Shown: in pieces, positions 11,901 through 24,618 of the stretch | Layout of the letters: every line of letters starts with the position of its first letter | How positions within the stretch are numbered: position 1 is the first letter of the stretch | NCBI GenBank assembly: GCA_013397695.1 | Contig: VYZI01000033.1 | Location: 2,855,776 to 2,919,775, forward strand | DNA length: 64,000 nt | Direction of reading: 5' to 3' | Origin: Centropus unirufus | Lineage: Eukaryota > Chordata > Aves > Cuculiformes > Centropidae | Program-made: the position numbers and the translations under genes | The notes under the pieces: generated by a model | Told to the model about the DNA's origin: nothing | Database searches by the model: none | The model's input: the letters and a program-made list of their open reading frames with translations, nothing else

Positions 11901-14900
11901 TGTATTAAGAGATTTAAAATGAAAACAGAGGCATATGTATATTTGCATATACTAAAAATGTATATTTGCATGGAGTGTTTTGTGGTTCTTTCAAGTGAGT
12001 ATAATAAAATATTTTTTTTAAATTGTCACTAAAATAAAAATGTTAATGATCATAAAAAGCATTTTAAACATCATAACAAAATTGTCAGGAAAAATAAAAC
12101 CAGGCACCTTAGATCCATAATATTATTAGAAATACACCATTTCTGCAGTACAAAATTGAAAATATACTCTCCCCTTCTTCAGTTTTCTGTCCTGTTCCCT
12201 CATAAACTATAAGTGGGAAAAGATAATGCCTGCAATACGCATAATTCATTATATCATCATACAGTATCTAATAGGGAGCATTCTAACACCTTCTTTAGTC
12301 ATCTATTTCTGAGCACAGTATAATAAATATCATGAGGTGAACTGTTTTGATTGCAGATTAAAGTGAAATTTGGAGGTAGAGGATGGCAGAACACCCCTTT
12401 TCTTCCTGTTGTATATTCCCTGGGGAAACCTCTTTCCAAAAAATCTCATGTAAAAGGAAAACTGAGTTCTTTATGGCACTTCTTAACGCAGAATGTTTTG
12501 TTACAAAAGGACAATATTCAAACTTACATCCATTTAAAAAATCTAAAACCAAAATGAAACATCTGGTTTGACTTGACACCATTGAATTTTGGCATTTGAA
12601 AATCTAAACATTTAAACTTCTGGATTGCCATGCCTTTCAGCCCCCTCCTTTTCCTCCTCCTGCCCTGAAACCTCAAATCTGGAAAGTAATTAAAGCTGCA
12701 TATAAATATTCTCCTTTTCCCTTGCTTCTCTCCCACTCCCATTTTCCTGCTGTTTTTCAACTATTTTCAGTTGTTAGGAAGATGTGCTGGTAGAACAGAA
12801 TGCAAATAAAAATCATTATATACAATAAGCCCAAAAGAGCCTACAGGTGTTTGGGCTTCTGTGCCTGTGAGAAACATCTTCTCTAATCTTCCTCTAGAGA
12901 TACAGACTTTGAAATAAATTACTTCAAGTTGTGTGTTTGCTTCTCTTGTGTATGTTAGTTCAAAATAGGCTGATTTTTTTTATAGCTAGAGCTGCACCAA
13001 GAAAGCATTACTGCTGTCTGAGGAGACTACGGGGTATGGTAACTACATCTGAAATGGAAAACATTCACTTTAAACGGAAACAGCATCATGTCCTTCCTTT
13101 ATAAAGTTCTAGATATATGGAGGAAACAGAGCTGTAGGGCATGATTACATGCCATGTTTGCTATTCAATTACTGATGCTCACAGTACAGAGAGTTTTATG
13201 CTCTCATAATAAGGTGTAAAGGAAGAATGGGTGCAAAAGCATGCTTTTTTTTCAAGTAGGGCAACGTCTGAAGAATTCCTGTCACTGTTCCTCATTGTTA
13301 ACTTATTGCCTTGCCTCTGATAATAATACAACTCCGCTAGAAACTATGTGCTGTTCTTGGATGGCCCAAAGTCACCAGTATTGCTCCTGGTGAGTGTCAG
13401 TAAAGGCCACCATTGAATTAGATTTGTATTTAATGAGACTGGCTAGTGTAGACGAGGACAAATTATTCTAGAAAGAGTGGTTAAAACATGTTCTTGGGGT
13501 TTTATGGTTGCATGGTGTAATCCAGCCTCTGGCAAATCTGTTGTCCTACCGGTATTTTTCCAGTTGGTGGTTCTTGTATAGAATTGTTCCAGCTCTGTAC
13601 AGAGGTGGATTACACTTATATCCATAATTCTGAAAAGGTAATTATGCTGGATTAATAGTCTGGTTTTAAAAAGATAGAGCTTTTTTTTTAAGTAATATTC
13701 TAGCTGACACTGAAACAAATGTGTTAGAACTACTCTGTGGAGAGTAAAGGTTTTTTAAAGCACGTTGTAATTGAAAAAAATGCAAAAATTCTAATTTGAA
13801 GATATGGAATTGAATATTTAGTGTCTCCAGAATCTTGGTACAGTAAGGTACACACCATCTGTAGAAAAGCAAAGACTGATGCATGGAATATGGCCCATGG
13901 TATACGTGTTCAATTAACCGACAATTATGTATACCAATCCTCACATCTTTTGACTGTTTGCAAAAGTCAGAAGCAGGTATTGAGAATGCAGAAAGCCTGT
14001 ACATTCTATTCATAGGGCTTTTCAAGGCTGAATGCTTGGAAATCTTGAAAAGTCAAGGCTTGGAATGTCAGGTATGCCATTTTTTGCCACTAGTGAGTTT
14101 GAAAATAATAGCTCCCAAGTTGTCCAAGCAGCTGGGGCTTTTTTTTAATTTCCTCATTACAGATTAAACTTTGTGCATGTTTTAAAACTTTGTGAACTGA
14201 ATTGTTTCTAATAAAATATTCAACGTACCTTCTGAAAAACAAAAACAAAACCCCATGGTTTAATTATAGATAATTTTAAATAGTTTGGATAGCTTGTAAC
14301 AAATGACTGCTGAGCCATGATGTAGAGACTAAAATCTGAACTATAATTAAAATAAAGTCGAAGTAACCAACAAGCTTAAATGAACCTGCTGAATACTTTT
14401 GTTTCAATTTACACAAAGTGTCAATCTAGCACACATTCCTAAATTTACTTTGCTCTCATTATTCCTTTTGTGTTAGTGACTAGCTGGAAATGCTCATTGT
14501 CATAAAATAAGACAGTCCTATGGAGCTTGTAGCAGCCTGTAGAATCAGAATCTTAAATTTGAGGTGTTTTATTCCCTTCCAATGAGAATTGAGTGAATAA
14601 ATTGTAACAACTTAGTTAACTGGTTCCTTTGGCTTGTGAGCAAGAACCTAGGTATTTCACAGCTCATGATTACTAATAGTTTTGGATAAGGTGTATGGTC
14701 TATAAATAAGCATGAGGATTTGCACCTAGTGGTGAGACCTTGGGTTGGGAACAGCAGTGACAACAACCCTGCTAGAAACATGTCCAGAAATTTTCAGTAG
14801 TTTATTAGCATTTCATAAGTGCCTAGTATGGAGTGGTATCTGTCATATTAAGAATACTGATATTGAATCTGCAGTTCAGTGATCGTTGATTAAGTATAAG

Positions 14901-16393
14901 CCATTAATAATCCCACTAGCCACTTCAATACTGATTTGGTTCAAACTATGTGAACTGACTAGTTTTTTTCTATGATGTTATGCACTTGTTCCTGAGCAGC
15001 AATGGCATGGTATGGTTTGCACTTGACTGAAAAGGCAAAACTCTCAATCCTTTACCTTCTGTAGAGCTTCTCATATAAATTCTAAATTCATTGTATGCAG
15101 CAGTTACTTAAATGGATGATCAAAACCCACACATCATTAGATGAAAGAAAAAGGGGGAGGAGGACACCAAAATTAACTTTCTCCGCCTATGGCTCCATTT
15201 TCCACTATGTACAAGCAAAAAGTGCTCAGTGGGGAATGGTTCTCAGTGGGAAATTTAATCAAAACGAGAAACAAATGAACATGATCGATCTTATCAGGAA
15301 TTACAGAAATCCCCATAGAATATCGGTGAGGTTTCATGAGTGAATGTTGACTTACAATGTCTGTACACTCATTCTTTCCAGAATATGCAGTATACCAGAG
15401 AATAAAATAACTTTTGAAAGCAATTTTTTTATTTTTTGCAAATTTCAACCATGAAGACCTTTGCTGTTCCTATGTTTATCTAAAAATTTTTGCATTAGCA
15501 ATACTTGAATAGAAGCAACACAGGAAATTAATAAAAACCCATGAAAACCGTTACAGGGTATATTACTTAAGCTGAGGAACTTGTCTAAACAGATTAATTT
15601 CAATGGTACATCGCTTGTACAAAGTCATTATAATGTACACATACCTCACCACAGCCAAAGTAGTTTTGTTCTTTGTAAGGCTCTATTAGAGGTAAAATCT
15701 GCAGGAACAAGTTGGGAAACAGTTCCTTAGCCCCCAGGATACTGCAAACAGTGCTGACTGCTGTTACTGACCTTTGTCACATGTGTCCATGCTGGCTGCT
15801 GAAAGGCATAGCCTCTTCCTAAGACATACTGTCTGAAAGGAGGAAGTTCTTCCTTGCAGCTTCTTTTGATGGAGACTTGGGTGATTCAAACTCCAGACAT
15901 TTGAAGAAAATAAAACTGTTTGAATGCCTTAGGGATGAGTCACAATGCAATTTTGGATCCATCTGTTGGCATGACAAAGTGTCCATTGTAGAGAAAGGAT
16001 TTCCCGATCTTGAAAGTGCTACTGAACCATTGGATTATAAGAACAAACTTTTTTTTGCAAAATCTCTGCCATTAAAAAAATGTCTTTTTAAGCTTTCCTT
16101 TCAAGACACGGTTTGTTTTTTGTGTCAAGCACTCTCAGGAGTATTTACTCTGTGTTTTTGCTGTTGTAAGTTCTTATTGTCAGACAGCTTAGAAAGGAGA
16201 AAAAAGCAGTAACTAAATTTTCATGGAGGGCAGGCAGAAAGATTTGGAATTTGCTACCTAGAGACCATTACTACAACTCTCTTCACTTTCTGCCTTAAAG
16301 CAGCCTACATTTCTTTTCAAACATGTCTTATTTTTATGATGGTGTACATTGTCTAGCTTTAAAAAAAAGGAGGGAAAAATGTAGAACGCTTAC
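5941..16393. other. Long gene-free AT-rich stretch
   Basis: The stretch has many short open frames on both strands (up to about 119 codons) with no recognisable domains. Poly-A and poly-T runs are scattered through it. At 9,513-9,701 a 62-codon plus-strand frame starts with a signal-peptide-like run (VNVLLLIIGCTCSA), but it has no good donor and nothing supports its expression. I saw no CR1, tRNA or LTR ends. Confidence 0.55.
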
Positions 16394-16544
16394 CTATTAA
16401 TGAATCCAATGTAGAAGTAGTAGAACACAACAAAAATAGTAAAAATACCCAACAATAACCAGTAAGCAGAGCAAAAAATCATGAAATGTTGTCCATATAT
16501 TTTAGGAAAAATGAAAAAAGTCAGGGATCTTGACATACTTTCTC
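16394..16544 (-). other. Possible transmembrane exon, cytokine-receptor-like
   Basis: On the minus strand the segment runs from an AG (ACTTTAG|GAGA) to a consensus donor (AATAG|GTAAGC). It is open throughout and encodes a strongly hydrophobic run of about 22 residues (YWLLLGIFTIFVVFYYFYIG) followed by FINR, which is the pattern of a membrane span with a basic stop-transfer end. By eye this resembles the IL23R membrane span, which also has LLLG near its start and ends with I-G-I-F-N-R. AT-rich DNA readily produces hydrophobic open frames, so the resemblance may be coincidental. It lies downstream, in the minus direction, of two other receptor-like segments at 19.6 and 23.3 kb. Confidence 0.22.
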
Positions 16545-17599
16545 CTAAAGTTTCCCAAAGGCCACATAGCACGTGTGCACATTTGCACTCTGTTTTACAC
16601 TTAAAAACATCAATGTGTGTATTCACACTTGTATTTTAATTCTAACATTCACAAGTTTGATGTGTTCAAAATATTACCACTGGATAATTTAAAAAATATC
16701 ATTCTTGTTGCATGTTCATTCTCAAGATAGGATATGGGAAAACCAAGAAAGCAATTATACCACTCTTTATTTAGAAACACGTTGACCAGCACTCTGCTGA
16801 GATACCCAAGACAGGTTTTCTGTTTGTTTTATCCACCATAAAAATCACCTATGCCTACTCAAATGCAAACTGCGGTATACCTCACACCTTAATTTTGCAC
16901 TTTACCAGGCAGTCAATGTGCAACGTTTGTATAACATTTTAAACATTAGCTGAAATCTTTAGAGAGTCATACTTTCTACCTACGTACATGCTGTATCCAA
17001 GTGTTTCCTAGGTTGGATTAATTCCCAGAGTATTATTATTATGGATTCCCAGTTTGCTATGGGAAAAATAACTTTGAGACATCCAAGGCTCACCTCATAG
17101 TTTTGGTTTAGGGTGAATCTTCAAAGACTACCTATTCAAACATATAGGAGACAGTGATGAAGTCAAGATGTTTATTTTACCTCACACTTTTAGTTGTAAA
17201 ATGTCTGTGCCACAAACTCAGAAATTTTAATAAAGACAATGCTGTCATTTTGTTGCAAAATTAATGAAGGGGGGAAATGTTTCTTTCTGTCACAAATTCA
17301 GTATGTATGACATTCATCGATGAAAAGAGTTCAAATATGATATTGCCTTTCTTTCCTACATCAAAGAAAGAATATTCAAGGCAAAACTATGCCATATAAG
17401 TTTTTCTTTAAATCAGTTAAAACATGATACAAAAGTATTTCATCTTTTCCTCTCCAAATAATTATGATGCTGAGTATCTTAAGGGTATGGTGGATCCATA
17501 GTAGCTCTTCAGAAAACATGATTATTTAGAAAGGGCAAAAGGGAAATAAAGGTGGCTTTCATTCAAGCCTAATGATATTCTAAACCTAAAGCAACCTTG

Positions 17600-18600
17600 T
17601 ACTTACTTAATATTGTCCAAACCATACTAGCAGAACCTACAGGCAGACTGGAGTGGTCTTTGTTATGAAAGCCAGCCCCCACCACACTCCCACACCCCTT
17701 CACCCCTACACCCCAACATGGATAGGAATCCAGCCCTTGGCATCCACCGCTGCTGCCAGCACCACTGGTGGGCATGGACTGGTTCACAGGTGCTGCTGAC
17801 CTTGCTGTCCACACCAAGCATGTCCTGGCTTCAGGAAGTTTTGTTGAGGTCTATCTCAGCTTGGGTCTTCTTCAGGTGCAAAGTCAGGCTCTCACTCACT
17901 CAAGGTGAGGGCAAAAAACCCAATGTCAGTATTGAATAAAGCCAGCCCCGGCAAGAACAGGTATACAGTATGCCAGGTGTGTGTTGTGGACACCATGTGG
18001 AATCTACGAAGTGTAAAACCCACTTGTCCATCACGCTGCCTCCTCCCTTAGCAAGCTGCAGAATTCACCAAACAAATGCATATTGGCAGTGCCATTAAGC
18101 CTTCAGAAGATGATGATGTATCCACTCCCTGCAGAGGCTGGTAGCTGTGGTCTAGTGGCCAGGTGATCCGTGTAGTCCACCACTTTCAGCAACCATGCCA
18201 CTTCTAACTCACCTGAGAAAGATTCACTCCTAACATTTCCCAATGGTTCTCACACTCTGGTATTTTATGATAAACCATTGAATTCAGTAGGGAAGCCTGA
18301 CCACACACAGTTTGTTGTAACCTCGTGTAGATGGGTGCTAGGGGAATGGGTCATGCGGCTTGTAGTATAGCTTTTCTGCATTTCAAGGATGAAATGCCAA
18401 GTCCAGATGATACCCTATTCAAACAACTTAACAACCAGCAATGAGAAAGCCCATGGTTTTGCAGCCAGTGCTCCACGAGGCACCAAGGGGGTCCCCATGG
18501 CTAGCGTATCTCTCACCTTCCTAAACAGCCCTCCCCACACTACATCAACAGTATTTCATTCAATGCACATTATTCAGCCATAGCATTACTGAGCATCTAC
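17600..18600. other. Locally GC-richer block, possible old repeat
   Basis: Base composition is visibly richer in G and C than the flanks, with C-rich runs near 17,675-17,720. Several open frames overlap on both strands. This could be an old, eroded mobile-element fragment or an unannotated transcribed region. I cannot match it to a named family by eye, and I see no terminal repeats. Confidence 0.25.
18213..18337 (-). other. Possible exon, unidentified
   Basis: Forty-one codons are open on the minus strand between an acceptor (CCCATTCCCCTAG|CA) and a consensus donor (TCTCAG|GTGAGT). A stop codon lies just upstream of the acceptor. The peptide includes two Cys and two Trp/Tyr-containing stretches (PECENHWEMLGVNLSQ). 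I do not recognise it. It sits inside the GC-richer block, so it may be a fragment of an old element rather than a host exon. Confidence 0.18.
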
Positions 18601-19489
18601 AGTGTTTTGTACCAGTAAAAGTTTTTTACAATTGTGCCTGTAAAAATCCGGACAACAGAATTAACTATGGGGCAAGCAACATACAGTTTGGTTTTTTTTC
18701 TGGTGGTATTTGCATTGGCAGCATTGTTTTAGTATGTGTTTTAGTTGGGGTGCTTACCTTTCCACACATAAAAGAAGTAGACACCAGATTTGCTTTCAGT
18801 GAAGGTAGAATATTATATTTCATGCTCTGTTTTTTTTAACAGCATTTTCCTTTTTTAATTTTTTCTTTCCCATTTGTTTTTGCTATGTCACTTTACTGTA
18901 TTTTCCCCAAACTTGTCTTTCCGATAGTCTTTTCCACTGCATACTTTTGCTAAAGCTTCACTCACTTTTGAATATTTCAGTTTTCTCTCCTTACCTTAGT
19001 TACAGTATTTTGCTGTTGTCAATCCTTAGAAGGTTTGGACAAAGTTAGCTCTATTTTTTGGTTCACATAAAGACTGTCTGGCTCTAGTTTATTTTTTATT
19101 CAGTTGTACATCATTAGATAACCGTAGGCTTCAATAGATGGATATTGAAAATAAGAATGAACTGCTGTAATTTGAAGCTAATGTATTTATTGACATTTAT
19201 TTTTCATGCTATTTCTCAGTTACAGTTGTTTGATTTTCTAATGACAAAACCATTGCTATAATTTCCTTTTAGGCTGATTGATAACTACTGAAGGAGCAGG
19301 AAAAATATACCGGAGCTGTTGCAATTAGATATTTCAAATTCATAGCTACACTAAAACAAATTCCCACCATTTTTTTTTCTTCAGTTGATGAACAGAGGGT
19401 TACTGACATACATAGGCCTTCTCTCTATTCAGAATACTTGAAATACATGGGTTACAAGCTATGTTGACAAACCTGACCCTGATATTCAC

Positions 19490-19674
19490 CTTTTTTCTGG
19501 GGCTCCATGCACCTTCTTTCCTAGACAGCAATATTATCCAGATATGTTCAGGCTGCCGCCCAAGATAGATGAATGAGCACCTTTCATCCTGTCAAACTGC
19601 AGTTCACATCCTGTAGCCATCTCACATTTCTGAGTTGACCAACAGATATTAGAGCGTTCCAGTGATGATAAAAT
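19490..19674 (-). pseudogene. Possible broken receptor-domain exon
   Basis: On the minus strand, after an AG (GCATTTAG|ATTT), about 43 codons are open and include SNICWSTQKCEMATGCELQF. The spacing of Trp, Gln, Cys and an aromatic resembles the start of the membrane-proximal fibronectin domain of IL23R. That frame then meets a TAA stop. A second frame stays open to the donor (AAAAG|GTGAAT) and reads KEGAWSPRKK, loosely like a WSxWS-region sequence. If the resemblance is real, the exon carries a frameshift and the gene is a pseudogene. The alternative is that the whole match is chance. The call rests on eye comparison only. Confidence 0.15.
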
Positions 19675-20541
19675 CTAAATGCTCCTAATGAACATGCTAC
19701 AGTGAATGGTGTATTTCCATAGCAATTCTAACAAAATAATAGGCTTCTCAGCCTCAGAATTGCTCCGGTGATATGAGCTCTGTTCCACATCCTTTGGGGT
19801 TTCAGTAATCAAGACATTCAGAGCTGCATATAGTATAAGATGTTCAAAGACTTTTTTTTGCTCAAGGGAGAAAATAGTACTTTCAGTGTGCCACTGTTTG
19901 AAGAGAGGATTTGACAGCATTTATAGCAAAGTTCTTCAAACTTTAATAAATCATACATGAGATGCTACGGAAAACAAACACAGGAGACATTGAACCATGC
20001 TATCACTGTCTTTCTCTGAAATGGGTAAAAAAAACCAACCCAAAACAGTATAGAGAAGGTATAGAACTTTGAATTCTGCATGTGTTCTGTTCACCACTGA
20101 GCTGTGTGACAGGGGCAAGTGGTTAAGGGTGCTGAGTGTGTTTTCAACTTCCAGCCAGTGCTGTTTGGTACAGCAATGTGTCCTAATGAGTCAAGGTACT
20201 GTTCCTTGCCCCACCTTTTGTCTCCTCCATCAATTGGGCTGGTGCTGAGTGAGGCTCATTGGTTCAGTAATCTTTCTTCACAAACATTTTCTTTCTCTTT
20301 GTTGTTATTCAGCAGTGTTATGACAGAAAGCACTGTTTGGTTTTGCCTGAACACCCCCTGTTCCTTGTGTATTAGAAAGTTTATTAGCGCTGCTGAATCA
20401 GGGCAACGATTGCTTAAGTACTGACACAATTACAGCAGTTTATTTTGGAAATAAATTGCTGAGATGGAGGCTGTAAGGAAGACATTTTCTGATGTTGCAA
20501 ATAGCTCCTACAAAACCTGTAGTTCCTAAAAAAACTCGGCC

Positions 20542-20629
20542 TTTTATTATGTTTTATATTTTATGTTATATATATTTATGTTTATATTTATATTATTTAT
20601 ATGTATATTATGTTTTATTATGTTTTATA
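20542..20629. repeat. AT-rich low-complexity tract
   Basis: The tract consists almost entirely of T and A with repeated TTTTAT, TTATAT and ATGTTTTAT words. It is a low-complexity, microsatellite-like stretch seen directly in the sequence. Confidence 0.85.
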
Positions 20630-20882
20630 GCAGCCGTGTGAAGTCAGCTTGCATTATTTGGTGACAAATTTCAAACTCAAGATAGCATACACAAAAGGCA
20701 AACAAATTTGGGTCATTACCCTAACTTCTGTCAGGGGTCTGCACAATATTTCCAATCAAGTGGACAATTCATTGAAGAAAGAAGTGCATGCTTGCCTCCA
20801 ACAGCTCTGCCAAACTACCACTGCCCGTGACATGAAGACTGAGTGGGCAGCCCTAAGGTCTGCACTGTTTGTCCTGATGGAG

Positions 20883-20930
20883 AACCAAACAGAACCAAAC
20901 CCAACACAACCCAAACTAACCCAAACCAAA
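20883..20930. repeat. Degenerate AACCAAAC/AACCC microsatellite
   Basis: The plus strand repeats AACCAAAC and AACCC-type words. The minus strand therefore reads as degenerate TTTGGGT units. It is short and imperfect. Confidence 0.75.
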
Positions 20931-21819
20931 ATATTACACAGAGAGAGAAAAAGGGTAGGTGAAGCCCCATGGTAGTTTTTAGAGTAAATTATCAAGCAAT
21001 GTAGGGTGAGTGAAAGACCTGTTTAATGCCTCAGAAGAAACCACTTCTAATTCCTAAGTACTGCATCTTTTTTATTGGCCTTTGGGGACCACAGACTGCT
21101 CTTAAGCATGATTTCCAAGACTTTATTAATCAAGGAAAGACAAATTGTATTCCTTGGATGGTATCCTTAGTTGCAATGTACTAAATGATGCATCAAGTTT
21201 ACAACGAGCATTTTGACAGTCCAAACAGATGTATCATTCTGCATTAACTCAGTTTCTAGGGGAGTGGGAAAACGTGTTATCTGTTCTTATGGTATGAGAA
21301 AATATGCCTACACACTGTTCACATGATACAAGAAGAATCATGGACTTCATTTTCCAAGGCACTCTTCCAAAACACTGAATGAATTTCATTTGGAAAAGTC
21401 ACTGCAAGGTTTGCAAAGATATGGTGGCGGTGGGTTTCCTGAAGTTTCTGATTATTAAATCCTTAATGTGATCAGGATTTCTTCTCCAAGTATTTCTCTG
21501 CAAATTATATGGTGACCTTTCATTTACACAAATCTCTTTATTAAACCAGAGAAAAGTTGTGAAACTAATTCCTACACCCACCTATGAGAATCTGATGCCA
21601 TGGAGCAGAAGCAGCTGCCCTGATGTGTTAGTTCAGTCCCTGGGCTATGGTAGAAGATCCATGACCATCTCATCTCCATTCTACCATTTGCAGAACGGAA
21701 GGCCTTACAACCAATGGACTAGCCTGGGGAATGTATCACTACAACTTCAAGGAACATGACTGAGGTGGGATTTAACTATACCTCTATATTATTAGGCTGG
21801 ATTTTTTCTTGGTCATGTT

Positions 21820-21837
21820 CATGTTCATGTGAACATG
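21820..21837. promoter_or_regulatory. Perfect short inverted repeat, TGTTCA half-sites
   Basis: CATGTTCA and TGAACATG are perfect reverse complements separated by two bases. A further CATGTT copy lies just upstream (21,814-21,819). The half-sites resemble steroid-receptor half-sites (TGTTCW), but the spacer is two bases rather than the three of a classical glucocorticoid or androgen response element. Function is not implied. Confidence 0.3.
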
Positions 21838-22441
21838 AGTTTGGCCTTATGCCCATTCATGGGAAAGACACAGGGCAGTTTTAAATATATCAAGGTAGAG
21901 TCTAAATAGTTACAAAGTTGCCCACTAATTAAAGATATCTCTGCTTATGATCCCAGTGGCTGCAAGACTGCTAACATCAGTTTTTCTGCAGAGTTGTAGT
22001 GTATGCGATCATGTATCGTGGAGTACCACATCAGGTGAAACTTCACCGAGGAGATAAAAACAGGGCACTATTGAATATACCTTTATGAAAGTGTATTTTA
22101 AATTTGTTGTCTCTGCATGGTGATGTGCTGGTGAGAACATGGGGAAGTCATTTACCCAATGCCTGACTCCACAGATTTGTGCAAAGACACTACATCTGAA
22201 ACAACCTGAGTTCTGAGATTTTGTTAATACCAAAATGGCTAATGCTTACAAAAAATCAAAGGCATTTATCTTTTAATCCCTGACCAAAATGAAACCTAGG
22301 AACCTGTTGTATACTTGGGCTCAAGTTAGTCTAGTTAAACTGCCACAGTGAAACATAGTTTCCAAATTTGAGCACATAAAGGGAGCTGTAAAATACACTA
22401 GAGGATGATTTTAGATAACCCTGGTGTCTTTCCTCATGCAG

Positions 22442-22560
22442 AATATGGCTGCTCATCCTTATTAGCTGTACTATGGAAGACCTCATTAACACTGGCCTAA
22501 TACAAGAAATAACCCCTCAAAGCTCAGGAACTTGTTATGCTGACCCTTTTGAAAACTCAG
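22442..22560 (+). other. Possible exon with a hydrophobic stretch
   Basis: Both splice sites are strong: acceptor CTTTCCTCATGCAG and donor ACTCAG|GTAAGT. Only one frame is open for the full 119 bases, giving 39 codons in a phase that starts and ends within a codon. The peptide opens with a hydrophobic run (IWLLILISCTMEDLINTGL) that could be the end of a signal peptide or a membrane span, then becomes polar. Its exit phase fits the candidate at 24,619. I do not recognise the sequence. Strong sites and a single open frame make this one of the better candidates, but transcription is unproven. Confidence 0.25.
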
Positions 22561-23258
22561 GTAAGTAAGGCTGAAAGTTAAATGAGCTTAAAGCAGAATG
22601 AGCTGCACAATTTTGATTTATGCTTGATCTCTTTAGGGATCATGTTGAAGTTTGGAGCTTTGACCTGGCCAGGATTTTGTACTGTAATATATTCACAGAC
22701 ATACAGAGTCAGCTATAGTAATGTATTTTCTATCCACCTATTACAGGTAAATGATCTAAAAATACCATTGCTATTAGTGAACTAGGTGAAATAGTCACCA
22801 TTTTATGGTAATCAACAGCAAATCCAGGTCTGGCTTCAACAGCCTTTTCTCTTGCATTGCACTTTCACTGCATTTCCCATAGGCAGCAGGCCAGCCCTTC
22901 ACCATTCTCATATCTATTGAGGATTGGGCCTAATAGGCGGATCTCTTAGTTTTCATACAATTGCACTTTACTTAGCAGATTAAGAAACAGTAAAATGAAT
23001 AACAGTAATGCTCTTTTCCCAGATTCTAATACACAAGTCTGTTTATATTTAATGATAATAATAAGCCATAAACAAGTACGACAGCACATTTTCATTTATA
23101 CTGTATCAGGAAAAGAAAAGTGTATTTAAGTATTATTCCGTATAATGCAAGATTTTCATAGCTTTTACAGGTGTTTTTGTGGTGATTGATCTATATTGTT
23201 GCTTTTATCAGCTAAGGCTTAACCCATCACCACCGCCAATGGGAAAGACAAGACTCAC

Positions 23259-23375
23259 CAGATCTTCTCCATCACTTAGCATTGAAAGCGCATTGACCCA
23301 CACAGTGACAAAGTGAGGCAGGGAAAACAGGTATGTATAGTTCCCTTTGTCTCTCTTCACATCATACTTACTTTC
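23259..23375 (-). other. Possible exon, type I cytokine receptor-like domain
   Basis: On the minus strand, 39 codons are open between a strong acceptor (GTATTTTCTTTGTAG|GAA) and a strong donor (GATCTG|GTGAGT), in phase 0 at both ends. The peptide includes YLFSLPHFVTVWVNALSML. This looks like the F-G strand region of a cytokine-receptor fibronectin domain, and VWV-N-A followed by acidic residues resembles the same place in IL23R. Against this, introns at these domain edges are usually phase 1, and here the phase is 0. It is the best of three minus-strand segments that look receptor-like in the right order (23.3, 19.6, 16.5 kb). Confidence 0.27.
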
Positions 23376-24618
23376 CTACAAAGAAAATACAGCACTACTT
23401 ACATGCAGCTATATTTTTTGAAGCACTGAAAAATTCACATTATTTCAGGTTTGTGGCTGATAAGTGCTATAGAAATAGACAATAGTAATATTTACAAAAA
23501 ATAGTATCAGTTCTGCAACTGAATTCGGTGTTTTGTTTTGCTTGCATTTGGCCCCAAGCTGCCATTTATAAGAATGAAACTTTCCAGAATATTTGATTTT
23601 GACTTTTTCTGAGAGTTTTCCCTTGGGTAAGACTGAAAGATTTCATTTTAAGTCAGTCATATAGAAGGTTAATATTTTGATAATACATTTCATACAGAAA
23701 AAATGTGGAAAAAATAATACATCCTTGTGAAATGTCTCTTGTAATCCTCTCAGCCATGTGGATAAACAGCTCATTTAACAATTTTCACAGCACCTCACTG
23801 TCATGACAGAAATAAAAATATGAAAAGCAAATGAGTCACTCATAAACTAAGTTTCTGTTTTAAAGAAAGCCTACTATTTGAGGGACTTGTTGCCTTTGAC
23901 CTATGAATTTCTCAGATGAACAAACCAAATCTAAGCCATCTGTTTTCAGTTATCTGGCACAAGTACATATTTCTTGCAGTTTAATCTTTGATTAAGCTGA
24001 GAAGGGAAATGAATAATTTAATCAAATTGCATTTCTATTTGGAAGACTTATTTGGAGGATTAGAAGTTGGTTACCCTCCCAGGTCACAAGTGGAGATGAA
24101 CCCTGTGTTCTTAGTCTGTTCCTCTGTGGATATTTGTCTGCATCATGAAGGATGCACATAATCCGAAAATATTGATGGCATTACAGCAGAAGGAGGATCC
24201 AGGCTGGGAAAAAATAAAAAGCTTAGTGATCAAAGTGCACCCAGAGCTGCATGGTATCCTCAAAGATAACTTGCTTGCTTGTAGTTCAGTCTGGCTCTAG
24301 CTGAGCACGACAAATTCTCTTTTCAAGCTCACTCATTTTTTCATTAAGTTTAAGAAAAAGTTTCCTCTCTTTTTTTCCTTATAACCTTTCTAAAGCTGCT
24401 GGAAGAGTGCAGAGCTGTCTTAGATAACCAAGTATACATGAGAAATTCTGGGCATGCCAAAATCTCTCTGCTGAAGGAAATTATTTGAAATTTCTCTAGA
24501 GATAACACTGGTAATTTAAAATGTAGCTGGATTTACTTACTATTGCTGCAAGGTAATTGAAAATGGTCTCTAGACGATGGATAGACCTTTGGGCATTACA
24601 GATTTTTCTTCTTCATAG

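Noticed and set aside
15877..16212. 111-codon plus-strand frame
   Set aside because: The Cys- and Phe-rich tail comes from T-rich sequence; no supporting signals.
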